The notes: generated by a model not told the origin, from the sequence alone. Positions 24,631-36,652 are shown, numbered from the stretch's first letter. The stretch: DNA of 64,000 nucleotides from Calliphora vicina (GCF_958450345.1 NC_088784.1:57716247-57780246); one strand, 5' to 3'. Numbers and translations: made by a program.

Positions 24631-24996
24631 GGTCAATTTGTATGGATCAAAAAAAATGCACCAAGCGGTTATCAAAATCGTAATCTACGATGAATTCTAA
24701 GAATGTTTGCCGAAAAAACCAAGGGTCTAAAATCAAAACCGAGGTTCCCATTTTTAACGCGAAAATTTTTTTTTATTAAGCATTTTAAGAAACTTGACTA
24801 TGTTTTGGCTTTTTCGAAAGGAAAGAAAGTCAAAAAGATGAATCTTTGCAAATGGAGAAGATTAACAATAAACTTCACCCGAGGAGGGTTACAAAATCTC
24901 ATATTGTGGTTGTGCGTGAACCTAAAACCGAACTTTTGGGTCACAGTTGGGGAAATGAAAAATAACAAGTAAGAGTACTAAAAAAAAATAAAACAA

Positions 24997-25250
24997 TTGT
25001 TAGAAAGACTAGTTTACGCAGAAGATATTTTATTTCAAATGTACAAAAAATTGTATCTAATTCAGCAATTTATAACTGAAATTCCTATTAGAACGTTTGA
25101 CACAGTTAATTATTGTCTTTTCATTGAGAAATTGTCGTCTAAATTTAATTTTTCTAAATCTTCGTGTAAATTATTATTTTCTTACATAGGTAACCGTAAA
25201 CAGTTTCTTGGAACTGGGTTAAACGATCTACAATATCTGAGTGTCAAAGT
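24997..25250 (+). pseudogene. Non-LTR reverse transcriptase fragment
   Basis: The frame contains 'TFDTVNYCLFIEKLSSKFNF' and 'FSYIGNRKQFL', matching the 'AFDTVxH..L..KL' and 'SYL.NR.Q.V' blocks of retrotransposon reverse transcriptases. It is truncated before the catalytic YADD and joined at 25252 to a family D fragment. Confidence 0.75.
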
Positions 25251-25251
25251 G

Positions 25252-25400
25252 GCGCACAGTGGTATGAGAAAAAAAAAAGAGGGAAATAAATCTGTAACTT
25301 CTAAACCCTTAGTCCGATTTTAATGAAATTTCACATGCGTAAAGGGGAAGTGTTGTCGAGTTTAAGTCTGGACCTCATGAAATGAAATTTAACAATTTAT
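25252..25400 (+). repeat. Repeat family D, truncated copy
   Basis: GCACAGTGGTATGAGAAAAA, GAGGGAAATAAATCTGTAAC and GAAGTGTTGTCGAGTTTAAG follow in the order seen at 2692-2800. Confidence 0.7.
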
Positions 25401-25480
25401 ATACTTAATAATTAGTTAATACGTTTGGATCAACATTTTTCCCTTTTAACCTCAAGTGAAGAAACAGAGTATAAAAAAGG

Positions 25481-28398
25481 GTATACAAATATATTTAGAC
25501 AAATTTCAAAATATTTGGTTGTGGGACTTATGCGGGAGCTATGACCTATTATGATTCGATTGTCATAAAATATTTTTACGTGATTTTTATGTATTTATAT
25601 GAGAGCTGTGGCCAATTATGGACCAATATTCACAAAATTCAGTATTATGATTTTTGAATACAAATTACTGATCTGTGTACTATTTTGGTTTAATATATGG
25701 ATGCTATGACCTATTATGGTCCTAAGTATTTAAGGGCTATTTTTGTAGAATTTCATATAAACAACGGTATTAACAAGAGTGGACCTTATGTGGGAGCTAT
25801 ACCGAATTATGCACCAATATTTAAAAAATCTTGTAGTACGATTCTTGGATACAAATTGCTGATCGGTGTAAAATTTTGCTTGAGTGTAGATTTTTATGGA
25901 TATTTCTGCAGGGTAATGTGTTTTCCTGAAGTAGTTCTTATATGGAGGTTATGACCAATTATGGGCCTATCATCATAAAATTTGGTACATCGATATTTGT
26001 ATATATTGAATAAATTTGTTTTGAATTTCAACCTGATACTATATTTGTAAGAAATTTATGAGGATATTAGTGATTTTCGGGAGTGGACCTTATATGGGAG
26101 CTATGGTTAAATATGGACCGATATTCAGTAGTATGATTTCTAAATATAAATATGGATGTGTGTGAAATTTTGTTTTGATATTGATATTTTTTAGATATTC
26201 ATGTAGGTTATTGTGTTTTTCGGAAGTGGTCCTTATATGGGAGCTATAACCAATTATCGGCCGATCTTCATAGAATTAGGTACAGCGACTTTGGTAAATA
26301 TGGGGATTATTCAACTTGATAGCGATATTTATAAGACATTTATGCTTATTTAAGAGATTTTCGGAAGTGTACTTTATATGGGGCTATGGTCAAATATGGG
26401 CCGATCCACGAAAAATTTTGTAATATAATTTCTTTTACCACGAGACTTATTTTTTCTGACTTTCATGTGGATATTCCTATTCTGTAGGCATTTATAGACC
26501 ATAGAACCATATTTCGGGAAGAAATTTGTATGGGGGCTAGGAGAAATCATGGACCGATTCTTATAATTTTCACCAGAGTTACTCCTTTTATCACAAAAGT
26601 AACGAGTGCAAAATTTTATGATATTAGCTGCAATAAATTTACAAAAAATGTCCAAAAATATGTGAAAATTATCAATTTTTTTTTGAGGTTGTCCCACATT
26701 TTCATTCATAACTTTAGTTCCATTGTACCGATTTCGCTGATTTTCAATACCAAACTGCTTAGGACAATAATAAACATTTTTCTTGCAACTCTACTAAGTA
26801 TTTTGGACGTGAGCGTGTTTTACACAGACGGACAGACAGACGGACATGGCTAAATCGACTTAGAATTTCATAAGGATCAATAATATATATACTTTGTTGG
26901 GTCTCAGATGAATATTTCTCAATGTTACACACGGAATGACAAACTTATATATACCCTCATTCACCAGTTATGTATACAAATATATTTAGATAAATTTCAA
27001 AATATTGGGTTGTGGGAATATTGGGTTGTATGGAAGCTATAAAAAATTATTAGACCTATCGTCTTAAAATGTTGTACATAGATTTTTGCATATATTGAAC
27101 AAATTTGTTACGAATTTCAACCTGATAACTATATTTGTAAGAAATTGATGAGGATTTTAGTGATTTATGGGAGCTATGGTTAAATATGGACGGATATTCA
27201 CAAAATCCAGTAGTACGATTGCTGGGTAACAATTACTGATCTGTGCCTAATTTCATTTTGATATTTAAAACACATCGAAATATTTATTAAGGTTAATATC
27301 TTTTTCGGAAATGGGCCTTATAGGGGAGCTATGACCAATTATCGGCCAATCTGTGTATAATTTGGTACAGTGATTTCTATCTATATGAGTATTATTTGTG
27401 TCGAATTTTAGCAATATAAGGGTATTTATAAGCAATTTATGAGTACTTAAATGATTTTCGGAAGTGGACCTTTTATGGGAGCTATGGTCAAATATGGACC
27501 GATATTCACAAAATTCTGTAGTATGATTTCTAAATATAAATTAGAGATTTGTGTGAAATTTTGTTTTGATATTGATAGTTTTTAGATATCTATGTAGGTT
27601 AATGTGTTTTTCGGATTTGGACCTTATATGGGAGCTATAACCAATTATTGGCCGATCTTCATACAATTAGGTATAGCAATTGTGGTATATACATATGAGG
27701 ACTATTTATGACGAATTTCAACTTAATAGCGATATTTATAAGACATTTATGCTTATTTAAGTGATTTTCGGAAATGGACTTTATATGAGGGCTATGGTCA
27801 AATATGGGCCGATTCACAAAAAATTTGGTGTTGTGATTTCTTTAAGCACGAAACTTATTTTTCCTGAATTTTGTGTGGATACTGCAATTTGATAGGCATT
27901 TACAGAACACAGAACCATTTTTCGGGAAGAAATTTGTATGGGGGCTAGGAGAAAACATGGACCGATTCTTATAATTTTTACCAGAGTTAGTTCTTTTAAC
28001 ATAGAAATAACGTATGTACAATTTGATGGTATTATCTGTAATATATTTGCACAAATAACAAAAACTATTTTAAAATTATCAAGTTTTTTGAGGTTGTCTC
28101 ACATTTTGGTTCATAACTCTGGTTTCACTAAACCGATTTTGCTGATTTTCAATACCAAACTGCTTAGGAGAACAGTAAACATTTTTCTTGCAAGTTTACC
28201 AATTTTGGTTGTCTAGTTTTGACGTGAGCGTGTTTTACACATACAGACGGACATAGCTCAATCGACTTAGAATTTCATAAGGATCAATAATATATATACT
28301 TAGTTGGGTCTCAGATGGATATTTCTCAATGTTACACACGGAATGACAAACTTATATATACCCTCATTCACCACTTATGGTGGTGTAGTGTATAAAAT
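25481..28398 (-). repeat. Tandem dimer of 1.49-kb DINE-like units (family B)
   Basis: GTATACAAATATATTTAGA starts at 25481 and again at 26972 (period 1491). Both units hold many TATGGGAGCTAT / GGACCGAT submotifs spaced roughly 100-150 bp, then GGACCGATTCTTATAATTTT, an ACAGACGGACA patch and ACGGAATGACAAACTTATAT. The dimer ends CACTTATGGTGGTGTAGTGT. The longer reading frames here (about 60-110 aa) are read through repeat sequence and are not genes. Confidence 0.8.
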
Positions 28399-28466
28399 AG
28401 GTGAAAAAAATTTCCAAACCGATAATCCGATTTTAATCACGACTATAGAGGAGGTTTTGCTGAGCC

Positions 28467-28729
28467 TAAAGGCACGGTCACACATGGCAAATATTTGCTC
28501 AAAAAAACGTAACCACTTTTTTAAGCACAAATTTGTTTGACGTGTTTTGTGTTTTTGTGACAAGTGTTTATTAAGAACAAACAGCATCAAATAAAATAAA
28601 ACTAAATATTTGTTTTGAATTGTCTTAAGTAAAAGGAGTTTTTGACAATAAATAAAAGAATTAAAATATATTTTTTTTAGCGGTTACGTCTTTTTCGTCA
28701 AATATTTGCCATGTGTGAACGTACCTTAA
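28467..28729. mobile_element. MITE with GGCACGGTCACACATGGCAA ends (family L)
   Basis: Left end TAAAGGCACGGTCACACATG and right end the near complement (CATGTGTGAACGTACCTTAA). The match continues over about 45 bp (GGCAAATATTTG, ACGTAACC). Non-coding. Exact target duplication unclear. Confidence 0.7.
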
Positions 28730-30290
28730 GTTTTAAATTTGTATTTTTAACACTAAGGTGGGGCGGAGTCTCAAGAATCCAAATTGGGGTATCTCGCGTA
28801 TATTACAAATTAAAAATTATGCCAAATTTTTGTTCTTAATCCGATTTGAAAGATTTGTATATATGTAGAATCTACTAGATGAGAATTACAAAAAACATTA
28901 CTATAACTGTATTGTATCTTTTTTAATTTACGAAAATTAATAATTTTTGAAAAAAATAATTTTATGTTTTTTACCTACCTTGGTCTGTATTTTTGCAAAT
29001 ATCGGATTCACATCTTTCTCGATTTTTTTCAAATATATATTTTTTAATTAACGACAAATTGGTTAGTATTATAAGGATAGAATTATTTCAAAATCGATCG
29101 TGTCGAGAAAAACGATTTTGAATATTTTATGACATTTTACTATTTATTAAATAAATTTTCAACGATTGCAGAAATAAAACATGATTTAAATAGTAGATAT
29201 TAATATCTTTCTAATCTGTATTTAAGCCAAATTTTTACTTGGCAAATATACGAGAAAACATCAATTTTAATGTTGACGTTTACAACAAAAAACATTCTCA
29301 TAAAAAAATAATTGACTTTTTTTTAAACTAATAAAACTATATGAAAGACTAAAGAACAGAACATATTTTGTATTACACAGTTCAAAACACATGGATTTTA
29401 AGTTATGACGTTGTTGCAGCAAATGAGCGATATGTAAATCTTGTATTTTCCTGTGGTCTCATCAATGGCTTTAAAATACATAAAACGCAATAAATATATT
29501 CATCTTGTAGTGATCTCCGATGTTTGGTAATACAGTAGTCGGTAAGGCAGTGAAATTTTACGCTTATATACAAATTTTTGATCAAAATGAAAATTTCATC
29601 ACGATCGGAAGACATCGATTTCATCCTATGATTACATAGGACTTAATTTGCTTTAATTTTTAATGGATACCAATATTCTAAACCTCTTTTGGTGGTCGAC
29701 TTAGATTATATTTCAAAGGTCTCTATTGAAATTTGTTATAATCGGATAAATTCGGAATCGTACTTTACCATAAATAATTTTATATAAGGACCCGCTTCAG
29801 AAAATGACTTTAAAAAATGTATGGTATCAATCAGCATGGCAGAACTGGCAAATTTACTCTCTCTTATTTGTTATTATCACAATTACAATTAAATTTTAAG
29901 AATTTACAATTCAAACTCTTTTTTAAATTCAAAAGAGAATTTTACCACTTTCACGCCGCTAAGAGTAGAATTCGCCTTTTCAATGAGAGAAATATATTTA
30001 AAGTTGGTAAAAGAAATAAAACAATTTGTTTAATAAAAATGCGTTTCGAATTTTAAAAACCTGAAGTGTGGTGTATTTTGCTTCTTTCACTTCAGCAAAA
30101 CAAAACAAACTACGCAATGGAAGCGTACTGATGTTGGAGGCAGAATACAAGAATACGAGTACCTATGTGCAGCTTACAAACGTAAACGTGCTTGTAAATT
30201 GTTGACTACATTGTTAAGTCGATGGTTTCTTTTATTTTGTTCTTTTCTTCTGGATTGTTCAAGTCATCGTCCATATCCAAATATTGTGAT
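28730..30290. other. Intergenic interval upstream of serpin 1
   Basis: 28780-29340 has weak family D-like phrases (ATATATGTAGAATCTACTAG). 29575-29620 holds a family H scrap (CGATCGGAAGACATCGAT). From about 30060 the sequence looks single-copy and probably carries serpin 1 regulatory DNA. Confidence 0.35.
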
Positions 30291-30298
30291 CATGGAGG

Positions 30299-30333
30299 TA
30301 TAAATGGAAGTTACCTTTGTTATGGTCATCAGT
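30299..30333 (+). promoter_or_regulatory. Core promoter of serpin 1: TATA box plus TCAGT initiator
   Basis: TATAAA lies at 30299-30304 and the arthropod initiator TCAGT at 30329-30333. The A at 30331 would be +1, putting the TATA box at about -32 to -27, the textbook spacing. The predicted 5' leader before the ATG at 30414 is 83 nt. Position and match are seen in the sequence; use of this start is inferred. Confidence 0.7.
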
Positions 30334-30413
30334 TGTTAAGTGAGTTCTAGATAGAGGAGTCGAGCGAAAAAAGTCTGTTAAGAAAAGTGTTAACGAAAAT
30401 ACTGCTTGCCATA

Positions 30414-32019
30414 ATGAATTGGTTTATTAGTGAGTGTCTTTTTTTTACTTGTTGACATTATTTGTGTTACTCAGTTTATCTTTAAATTTCTTTCTACAAT
30501 ATAGAAGTGTTGTTAGTGTTAATGTCATTATTCGGGCGTTTTAACGCAAACACCGTACAGGAAAGAAATTTATTTGCCACCGAACTTTTCCAAACTGTAG
30601 CCACACAAAGTCAACATGAAAATGTAATCATTTCACCAGTGTCTGTGCAAACAGCTTTAGGTTTAGTGTACTATGGAGCTTCCGGTCAAACGGCTACTGA
30701 ACTGCAAAAAAGCCTACATGCCACGGCCCACCAAAGTAAGGACGGTTTGGCCCAGGGCTATCACAAACTTTTGCATTCCTTTATCAAGTCAAAGACCGTG
30801 TTGGAAATAGCTAATAAAATTTTTGTCAACGATAAATTGGAAATATCTCCGGAGTTCAAAAAAACCTCTCAAATTTACTTTGATTCTGACGTCGAGCAAT
30901 TAGATTTCGCCAACGAATCGTATTCAGTTGATCACATCAATCAATGGTTGGCCGAGAAGACTAATGGCAAGATTGATAACGTTATACAGAGACTTGATCC
31001 CGAAACAAATGTGGCTCTAATCAATGCCATTTACTTTAAAGCCAAATGGGCACGTCCCTTTATGGATGATGCTACCAGTGATCGCGAGTTTTGGATTACA
31101 AATGAACAGTCAATCAAAGTGTCCACAATGTTTGCCGACAATTGGTATTATTATGCCGAATATCCTGATTTGGATGCGAAGGCTTTGGAACTATTTTTCG
31201 AGAATATTGATCTCACCATGTGGTTCATATTGCCCAACAAACGTGATGGCCTCTTTGAGTTGGAGCAAAAACTGAAGGGAGTTAATTTCAATGATCTCGA
31301 AGCACTGTGGGAATGGAAGAGTACAAGTGTCTATTTGCCAAAATTCAAATTTGAATTTGACACCGACCTGAAGCCATCACTACAAAAGGTAAGTGTACAC
31401 TGAACATACATACATACACAGAGAAAACAGATTCTTAGTTGCAACATAATTTTACATAATTTTAGAAGCGTTAATAGCTATTTGAAATTATATGTGTGCA
31501 ACGAAACTGTTTTCTCTGTGTATCTATTACTTTTTCTTTTTTTATATTATCCATGCAACCATAATTTGTTTGTATATTTTGAATGTTGCAGCTTGGCATT
31601 AATACCATGTTCTCGAATACTGCCGATTTTAGTAACATGTTTGATAAACGTGCGTCCAATATGCACATTTCGCAGGTACAACACAAGGCCTTCATAGATG
31701 TCAATGAAATTGGCTGTGAAGCTGCTGCCGCCAGTGGTAAGCAAAGTCTTTGTTTAAAACTCTCTTAAAGAAAAACACAAAAAACAAAAATAAAGAAAAT
31801 GAGATACAACAAATTAGCAGTAATCAAACTAATCGTTCTTTCTATTGTATTTTCCATTTGCCCATGTAATTTATTGCAGTTGCTGTTGGTGTGCCCATGT
31901 CGTTGCCCATAGACCCCAAAACATTTGTGGCCGATCATCCATTTGTTTTCATAATACGTGACAAGACTGCCGTCTACTTTGCTGGTCACATTGTTAAGCT
32001 CGAAGACACTGCAGCTTAA
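30414..32019 (+). CDS. Serpin 1: secreted serine protease inhibitor, four exons, predicted Met-Ser reactive site
   Basis: Exons join at 30414-30429, 30505-31388, 31592-31736 and 31880-32019, all GT-AG. They give 1185 nt in one frame, 394 residues plus TAA, the usual serpin length. Residues 1-5 (MNWFI) plus exon 2 (KVLLVLMSLFG) make a signal peptide, so the protein should be secreted. Serpin landmarks in order: ENVIISPVSVQTAL (helix B region), EKTNGKI, NAIYFKAKW, ILPNKRDGL, ADHPFVFIIRD and AGHIVKL. The hinge is G341-C-E-A-A-A-A-S348, the small-residue pattern of inhibitors, with Cys at P14 where Thr or Ser is usual. Counting from P15 Gly places P1-P1' at Met355-Ser356 in VGVPMSLP, which suggests an elastase- or chymotrypsin-like target (inference). 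Intron 2 carries a small MITE. It belongs to a three-gene cluster with shared intron positions, by location perhaps a Spn43A-group member; the exact orthologue is not assigned. Confidence 0.93.
31414..31523. mobile_element. Short MITE (family K) inside serpin 1 intron 2
   Basis: Ends ATACACAGAGAAAACAG and its exact complement (TTTTCTCTGTGTAT). A longer relative with the same ends is at 48347-48599. It occupies over half of the 203-nt intron. Confidence 0.75.
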
Positions 32020-32084
32020 TGACATTCAAAGTAGTTTCTAAGAAAAAAATAATCCACAATCCATTCTTCATATTACAACAGACA

Positions 32085-32090
32085 AATAAA
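32085..32090 (+). terminator. Poly(A) signal of serpin 1
   Basis: AATAAA occurs 66 nt after the stop codon, the first canonical signal after the gene. Confidence 0.6.
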
Positions 32091-32099
32091 AATGCAATA

Positions 32100-33640
32100 A
32101 TGCATTCACTACTCATCATCATACACACATTTTTGAATTTTGTAAGAACGATTTCAAATTATACAATTACACACGCTCACATATAGAAAATACATTAATT
32201 ATTAATTTTAATCAATTGAGTTTTATTTGGAAAACAAGGAAATTAAGCAGGGAATTATGTATGGAAGTTAGGATGGCCTTAAAAATATATGTTGATGTTG
32301 TCAACTTAAATTATAGTATACAAACTTAATTTTAATGTTTTATTTTAGCTATATCCATTGGTGATCTGAATCAAATTACAAAATAAATTAATACTTTTTC
32401 CGGTTCGCAAAATGCTTACCAATTTGTTGTGTTCTGTCCGATTCCGAATATTTTAATATGTTCTAAATAGTCCGGAACTACCTTCTAAAATTACACGCAG
32501 GATCGCCATTGAAGCATTTTGTCCTAATTTCATAACCTATAATTTTATATACAAGCATTTACTTTGAGTGGAATAAATTCGAAAATAATACATCGATTTT
32601 TATGAGCGGTATCTCATTTTGTCCTCGTACCGTTTTCGGCAGAAATTGTTATTTTCACGTAAAAAATATATTTTTTGCTTCAATTTGTTATTATAACTCC
32701 AAATCTACTGTGCCGATTGAGACGCAATAACTACACGAAAATTTAAAATCGAGTTTTTGATTGATTATGTTTCTTTTTATCAAACTACATGCTCACTCAA
32801 ATTTTTAGACCCCACCGATCATAAATGACAACTTTATTAAAGAAATTCATACGGACTTTATTATTATCGATATCCCATTTTGTTGCTATTATATGAGGCT
32901 TTGCGATAAAGTAATAAACATGCCGTTTCGATTTTTCATGATTTTTTTAAAACAAAAAAATCTGCTATTTTCACGTAAAAAATATATTTTTTGCTTTAAT
33001 TTGTTATTATAAATAATATTGGATTAATCGTTTTTGATTTATATACAAATTATAAAAAAAGCTTTAAAATTTGGACCATATATGTACTACTGGAACCACA
33101 ATAAATCAAAATAATGTAGTGGTTTAAAAAGCCTCTAAAATTTGTCCTATTTTGTGTCCCTTTGTTGTCATTACTTTATGAGATGAATATTCAGTAACAT
33201 AAAATTTCGCACTCACAGTTTTTTTTATTATAGTCTACCGATTTTCAACCAATCATGATTATTGTAATTTTGTGCAATGTTTGCAAACACCTTTCGGATT
33301 ATGATTCAGTGAAGCACTCATCGTTTCTTGGATGGACCAAATGCGTCGTTGGAAAATAAATGTTAGAGTAACAAATTGCTTTGTGGACAATTTTTATTTC
33401 TGTAAAAAATTTTGCGGACTATTACGAACATTAAAAAAAAATTAGCCAAATCGGTCCAGGCGTCCTGCGTTTTTAGATACATATATTTTCAATTTAAATC
33501 ACAATAAGTGGGCGCGGTAAATTTTTCGTTCCGTAAAAACCAAAGTAGGACTGTGACCAACAGTTAAAAAAAAAAATTCTAAATCGGTCCGGCCATTCTC
33601 AACTGATGCAGTTACCAACGAACGACATTTGATTTTTATT
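32100..33640. repeat. Repeat-rich interval downstream of serpin 1
   Basis: TATTTTCACGTAAAAAATAT with its neighbours occurs at 32650 and again at 32966 (period about 317). 33430-33640 has TCGGTCCGGCCATTCTCAAC and TACCAACGAACGACATTTG, which resembles an insect retroelement 3' end. No gene seen. Confidence 0.4.
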
Positions 33641-33902
33641 TATATAAGAAGATTCGGAAAATATTGGTTATATCATCGTTGATAGTTATTTAAATACAAT
33701 ATGAAGAAGAAAATCCAGGATCACAACAGGCAACTTAATGCCTAAATGCCTATGCTATTGTATATTTTTGTAGCCATAATACAATGAAAATATCATTGGA
33801 CCTAAACCAAATTAAGCATAAATTTTGCTTTAGATAATGTTAACAATAAAACAAAAAATATTTCACCAATGTTATGTGGTTTACAATAACAAATAACATT
33901 TT

Positions 33903-34757
33903 TATACCCTTCAGCTTCGTGAGAAGGGTATATATAAGTTTGTCATTCCGTTTGTAATTTCTACATTTTTCATTTCCGACCCTATAAAGTATATATATTC
34001 TGGATCCTTATAGATAGCGGAGTCGATTAAGCCATGTCCGTCTGTCTGTCTGTCTGTCTGTCCGTCTGTCTGTCTGTCTGTCTGTCTGTCTGTTGAAATC
34101 AATTTTCTGAAGGCCCCAGATATCTTCGGGATCCAAATCTTCAACAATTCTGTCAGACATACTTTCGAGAATTTTGCTATTTAAAATCAGCAAAATCCGT
34201 CCATAAATAACGGAGATATGAGCAAAAATCCGAGACAACCTCTGAAAATTTCATCAAAAAACACAATGTATTGCATGCTTTGACAAAAAAACAACAAAAC
34301 GTATGCTTGGATGTGCAAGCTTTGTGTATTTTGTTTTTTTTTGTGTTTTGTTTCTTTTGGCGTTGTTGTTGTTTTTTATACAACTAAAGTTTAGTTTGGT
34401 TGTGTGTTGGTTTTTTTTGACAAAAAAACAACAAATCGTATGTTTGAATGTGCATGCTTTGCGTATTTTGTTTCTTTTGTCGTTGTTGTTGTTTTTTATA
34501 CAATTAAACGTATGTTTGGATGTGTGTTGGTTTCATTGCCTTGCGTATTTTGTTTTTGTTTTTTCTTTTGGTGTTTTGTTTCGTTCGGCGTTGTTGTTTT
34601 TTTTGGTGTTCTTGATAAATTTAGGATGCTGTACGCTGAAAGTGGGCAATGTACATACATATATAAAAATTATAAAAAATAATAATGCATCCACAACAAA
34701 GGTGAAGGGTATTTAAGATTCGGCATAGCCGAATATAGCACTCTTACTTGTTAAAAA
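33903..34757 (+). repeat. DINE-1-like repeat, family G, full length
   Basis: TTTTTATACCCTTCAGC start, then TTCCGACCCTATAAAGTATA, TTCTGGATCCTTATAGATAG, GAGTCGATTAAGCCATGTCC and a GTCT microsatellite. This order matches what I recall of Drosophila DINE-1/INE-1. Near the 3' end is the hairpin ATTCGGC-AT-AGCCGAAT, 12 nt before CTTG. A 139-bp internal tandem repeat (GACAAAAAAACAACAAA at 34281 and 34420) creates the false 137-aa hydrophobic frame at 34303-34716. Confidence 0.85.
34037..34092 (+). repeat. GTCT microsatellite in the DINE-1-like repeat
   Basis: About 14 tetranucleotide units, mostly GTCT with GTCC variants; typical of the DINE core. Confidence 0.9.
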
Positions 34758-35660
34758 CAAATAGTTACCAGCAAGACCGCATAAATTCGTGAGAAGTGTC
34801 CATTTGGCATATTTTTCGATTCATATTTACTACATACTTATGTTCGTGAGTATGTACTTGTTTATATGATACAGTTTGAAATACCTAAATATATTTATGT
34901 TTCCACTTATGGACTTGTGTTTCTAATTAAATCTGACTTATTGCTTGCAGACATAAAAATGTACATTGTAATGTCTGTAATATATTCTTAATTCAGGGCA
35001 AATTTTCAACCTGTCATCATCATGGAGTGGGTCTCTATATAGCGCCACAATGTTTGATCACACACAGTAGTTCATGAATAGTTATAATAAAATTTGGACT
35101 GCATTCGATATTTTTTTCATTAATTTTTTCTCTCTCTTCCATCTTAAAAGGCATGCGTGGACGTTAAATTGCAAATATGTTGTAAATAGATGTTTTGGTT
35201 AGTTTCAGTTGTTTTTTATGGAAAAGTTTAGACGATTTTAGTTTCCCAATTGATTTCATATTTTATGCTCATACATAATAATTAATGTGTTTACAATTTT
35301 GTTGTTATTTTCTTTCTATTAAACAATATTAACTTGTCATTCATCATGAACATCGATATACTGGCAATTGTTACAATTTTCAATTGCCTTTAAAGTTGTG
35401 GACTCAACTGAATGGCTGACTGTCTGTGTGTATAGAGCTGGATTGTTGTGATGGCGACCACTTAAGTCCTCTTGGAAATATGTGAATTTACTTGTTACAC
35501 TGGGTTACTGGGTACAATAGGTTTTATAATTATAGTTTTAAAATACAAATTTAAAACCATATATGTATATCTACATATGTATATTATAAATATCTTTGAA
35601 AGTTTTTTGTTTGTTTCGCAACCACTCCTAAACGGCTGAACCGACAGTATTGACATTTAT
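34758..35660. other. No gene recognised
   Basis: AT-rich DNA with no shared repeat recognised. Confidence 0.25.
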
Positions 35661-35669
35661 AATGTCAAT

Positions 35670-36185
35670 ATGCGACCAAAGGGGTCTTCAAGGAAAATAT
35701 CTCAGCTTTTGTTTGATCTAAAAAAAAAATTAAAAAAGGGTCCATTTTGAAAAAAAAAGTCAACAAATTTTTTGATTTTGCAAAAAAAGTCAAAAATTGT
35801 ATGTTTTGAGTTACAAAATATTTATTTTGATAGATATCCCACTCGCATCCCACTAAGCGACCAAATAGGTATTCAAGGAAAATATAAAAGTCAAAAAGTT
35901 TTTGATTTCGAAAAAAAATATTAAAAATTTTTTATTTTTTTTTTAAATATTTTTTTTCGAAAAATTGAAGAAGGAGCTATCTAAACTATTTGCGAAACAT
36001 TTTGCTAAGAACAATAAGTAATAAGTTACATGGATAAAAAAAACATCTGCTTGGTCAAAATGTCAAATTTTGACCCCCCTCTAACTCAGATAGTTGTCGA
36101 CCGAGCTTGTTGAATAGAACTAACCTTTTCATCCCGATCGGAAGACATCGATTTTAAAAAATGGTTCACTTGACATGAAATGCCC
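35670..36185. repeat. Element family H, second copy, left end lost
   Basis: The internal GCGACCAAA...AAGGAAAATAT segment is present twice (35670 and 35859). The right end CGATCGGAAGACATCGAT with GGTTCACTTGACATGAAAT matches 7810-7884. Confidence 0.65.
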
Positions 36186-36289
36186 CATATATAAATTGAT
36201 GTAACATTACCTTATTGGAAGCTAAACCACTTTACCGATCCTTTTGAAATTTGTACAGTATGTTCCTCTGTATCTGGAAGGATCAATAA

Positions 36290-36620
36290 ACTAATTTAGA
36301 AATGTTAAGTGGGCATAAAATATTAAAAAAAATTAATCAGTAAACCTGAATATCTCTTCATCTAATAGATATAACCTACACATGTAAGCGTATTTTTTGT
36401 AGATATTCCCACTGACTATTTATATTTAAAATTTCAGCTCATTCGAATCATAAATGGAATTTTGGCAATTTTTTTAAAAAATTTGAGACCCGAAGTGACC
36501 ACTTTTGAGGGGCTACGCACTGGCCACTATTAGCGCTAGGAAGCTAAACAAACGTAAATCAACTCGAAAACACCTCAGCTCAAATCATGTGAAACTTCGT
36601 AACAATATCTCTAATATCCG
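36290..36620. repeat. Dispersed repeat family R, copy 1
   Basis: TATCTCTTCATCTAATAG, TTTCAGCTCATTC and AAATCAACTCGAAAACACCT recur in whole or part at 52680-52900 and 59170-59300. Family unknown. Confidence 0.5.
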
Positions 36621-36652
36621 AATCCGATAACGTTAATCCGTGCCACATCTGA

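Noticed and set aside
24703..24972. 89-aa basic frame
   Set aside because: It lies in repeat sequence starting at the CACTAGAGTGGGTC terminus and shows no family motif.
26374..28216. Several 60-111-aa frames on both strands, two of them similar to each other
   Set aside because: Their similarity comes from the two 1491-bp repeat units; both strands are open in the same place, which is typical of AT-rich repeats.
32020..33900. Search for alternative reactive-loop exons after serpin 1, as in Drosophila Spn42Da
   Set aside because: No second ADHPF-type exon with a splice acceptor was found before the next repeats.
34037..34092. GTCT array as a CRISPR-like or satellite array
   Set aside because: A simple tetranucleotide microsatellite inside a DINE-1-like repeat; no spacers.
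34303..34716. 137-aa hydrophobic frame resembling a multi-pass membrane protein
   Set aside because: It is read through T-rich 139-bp tandem repeats inside a full-length DINE-1-like element.
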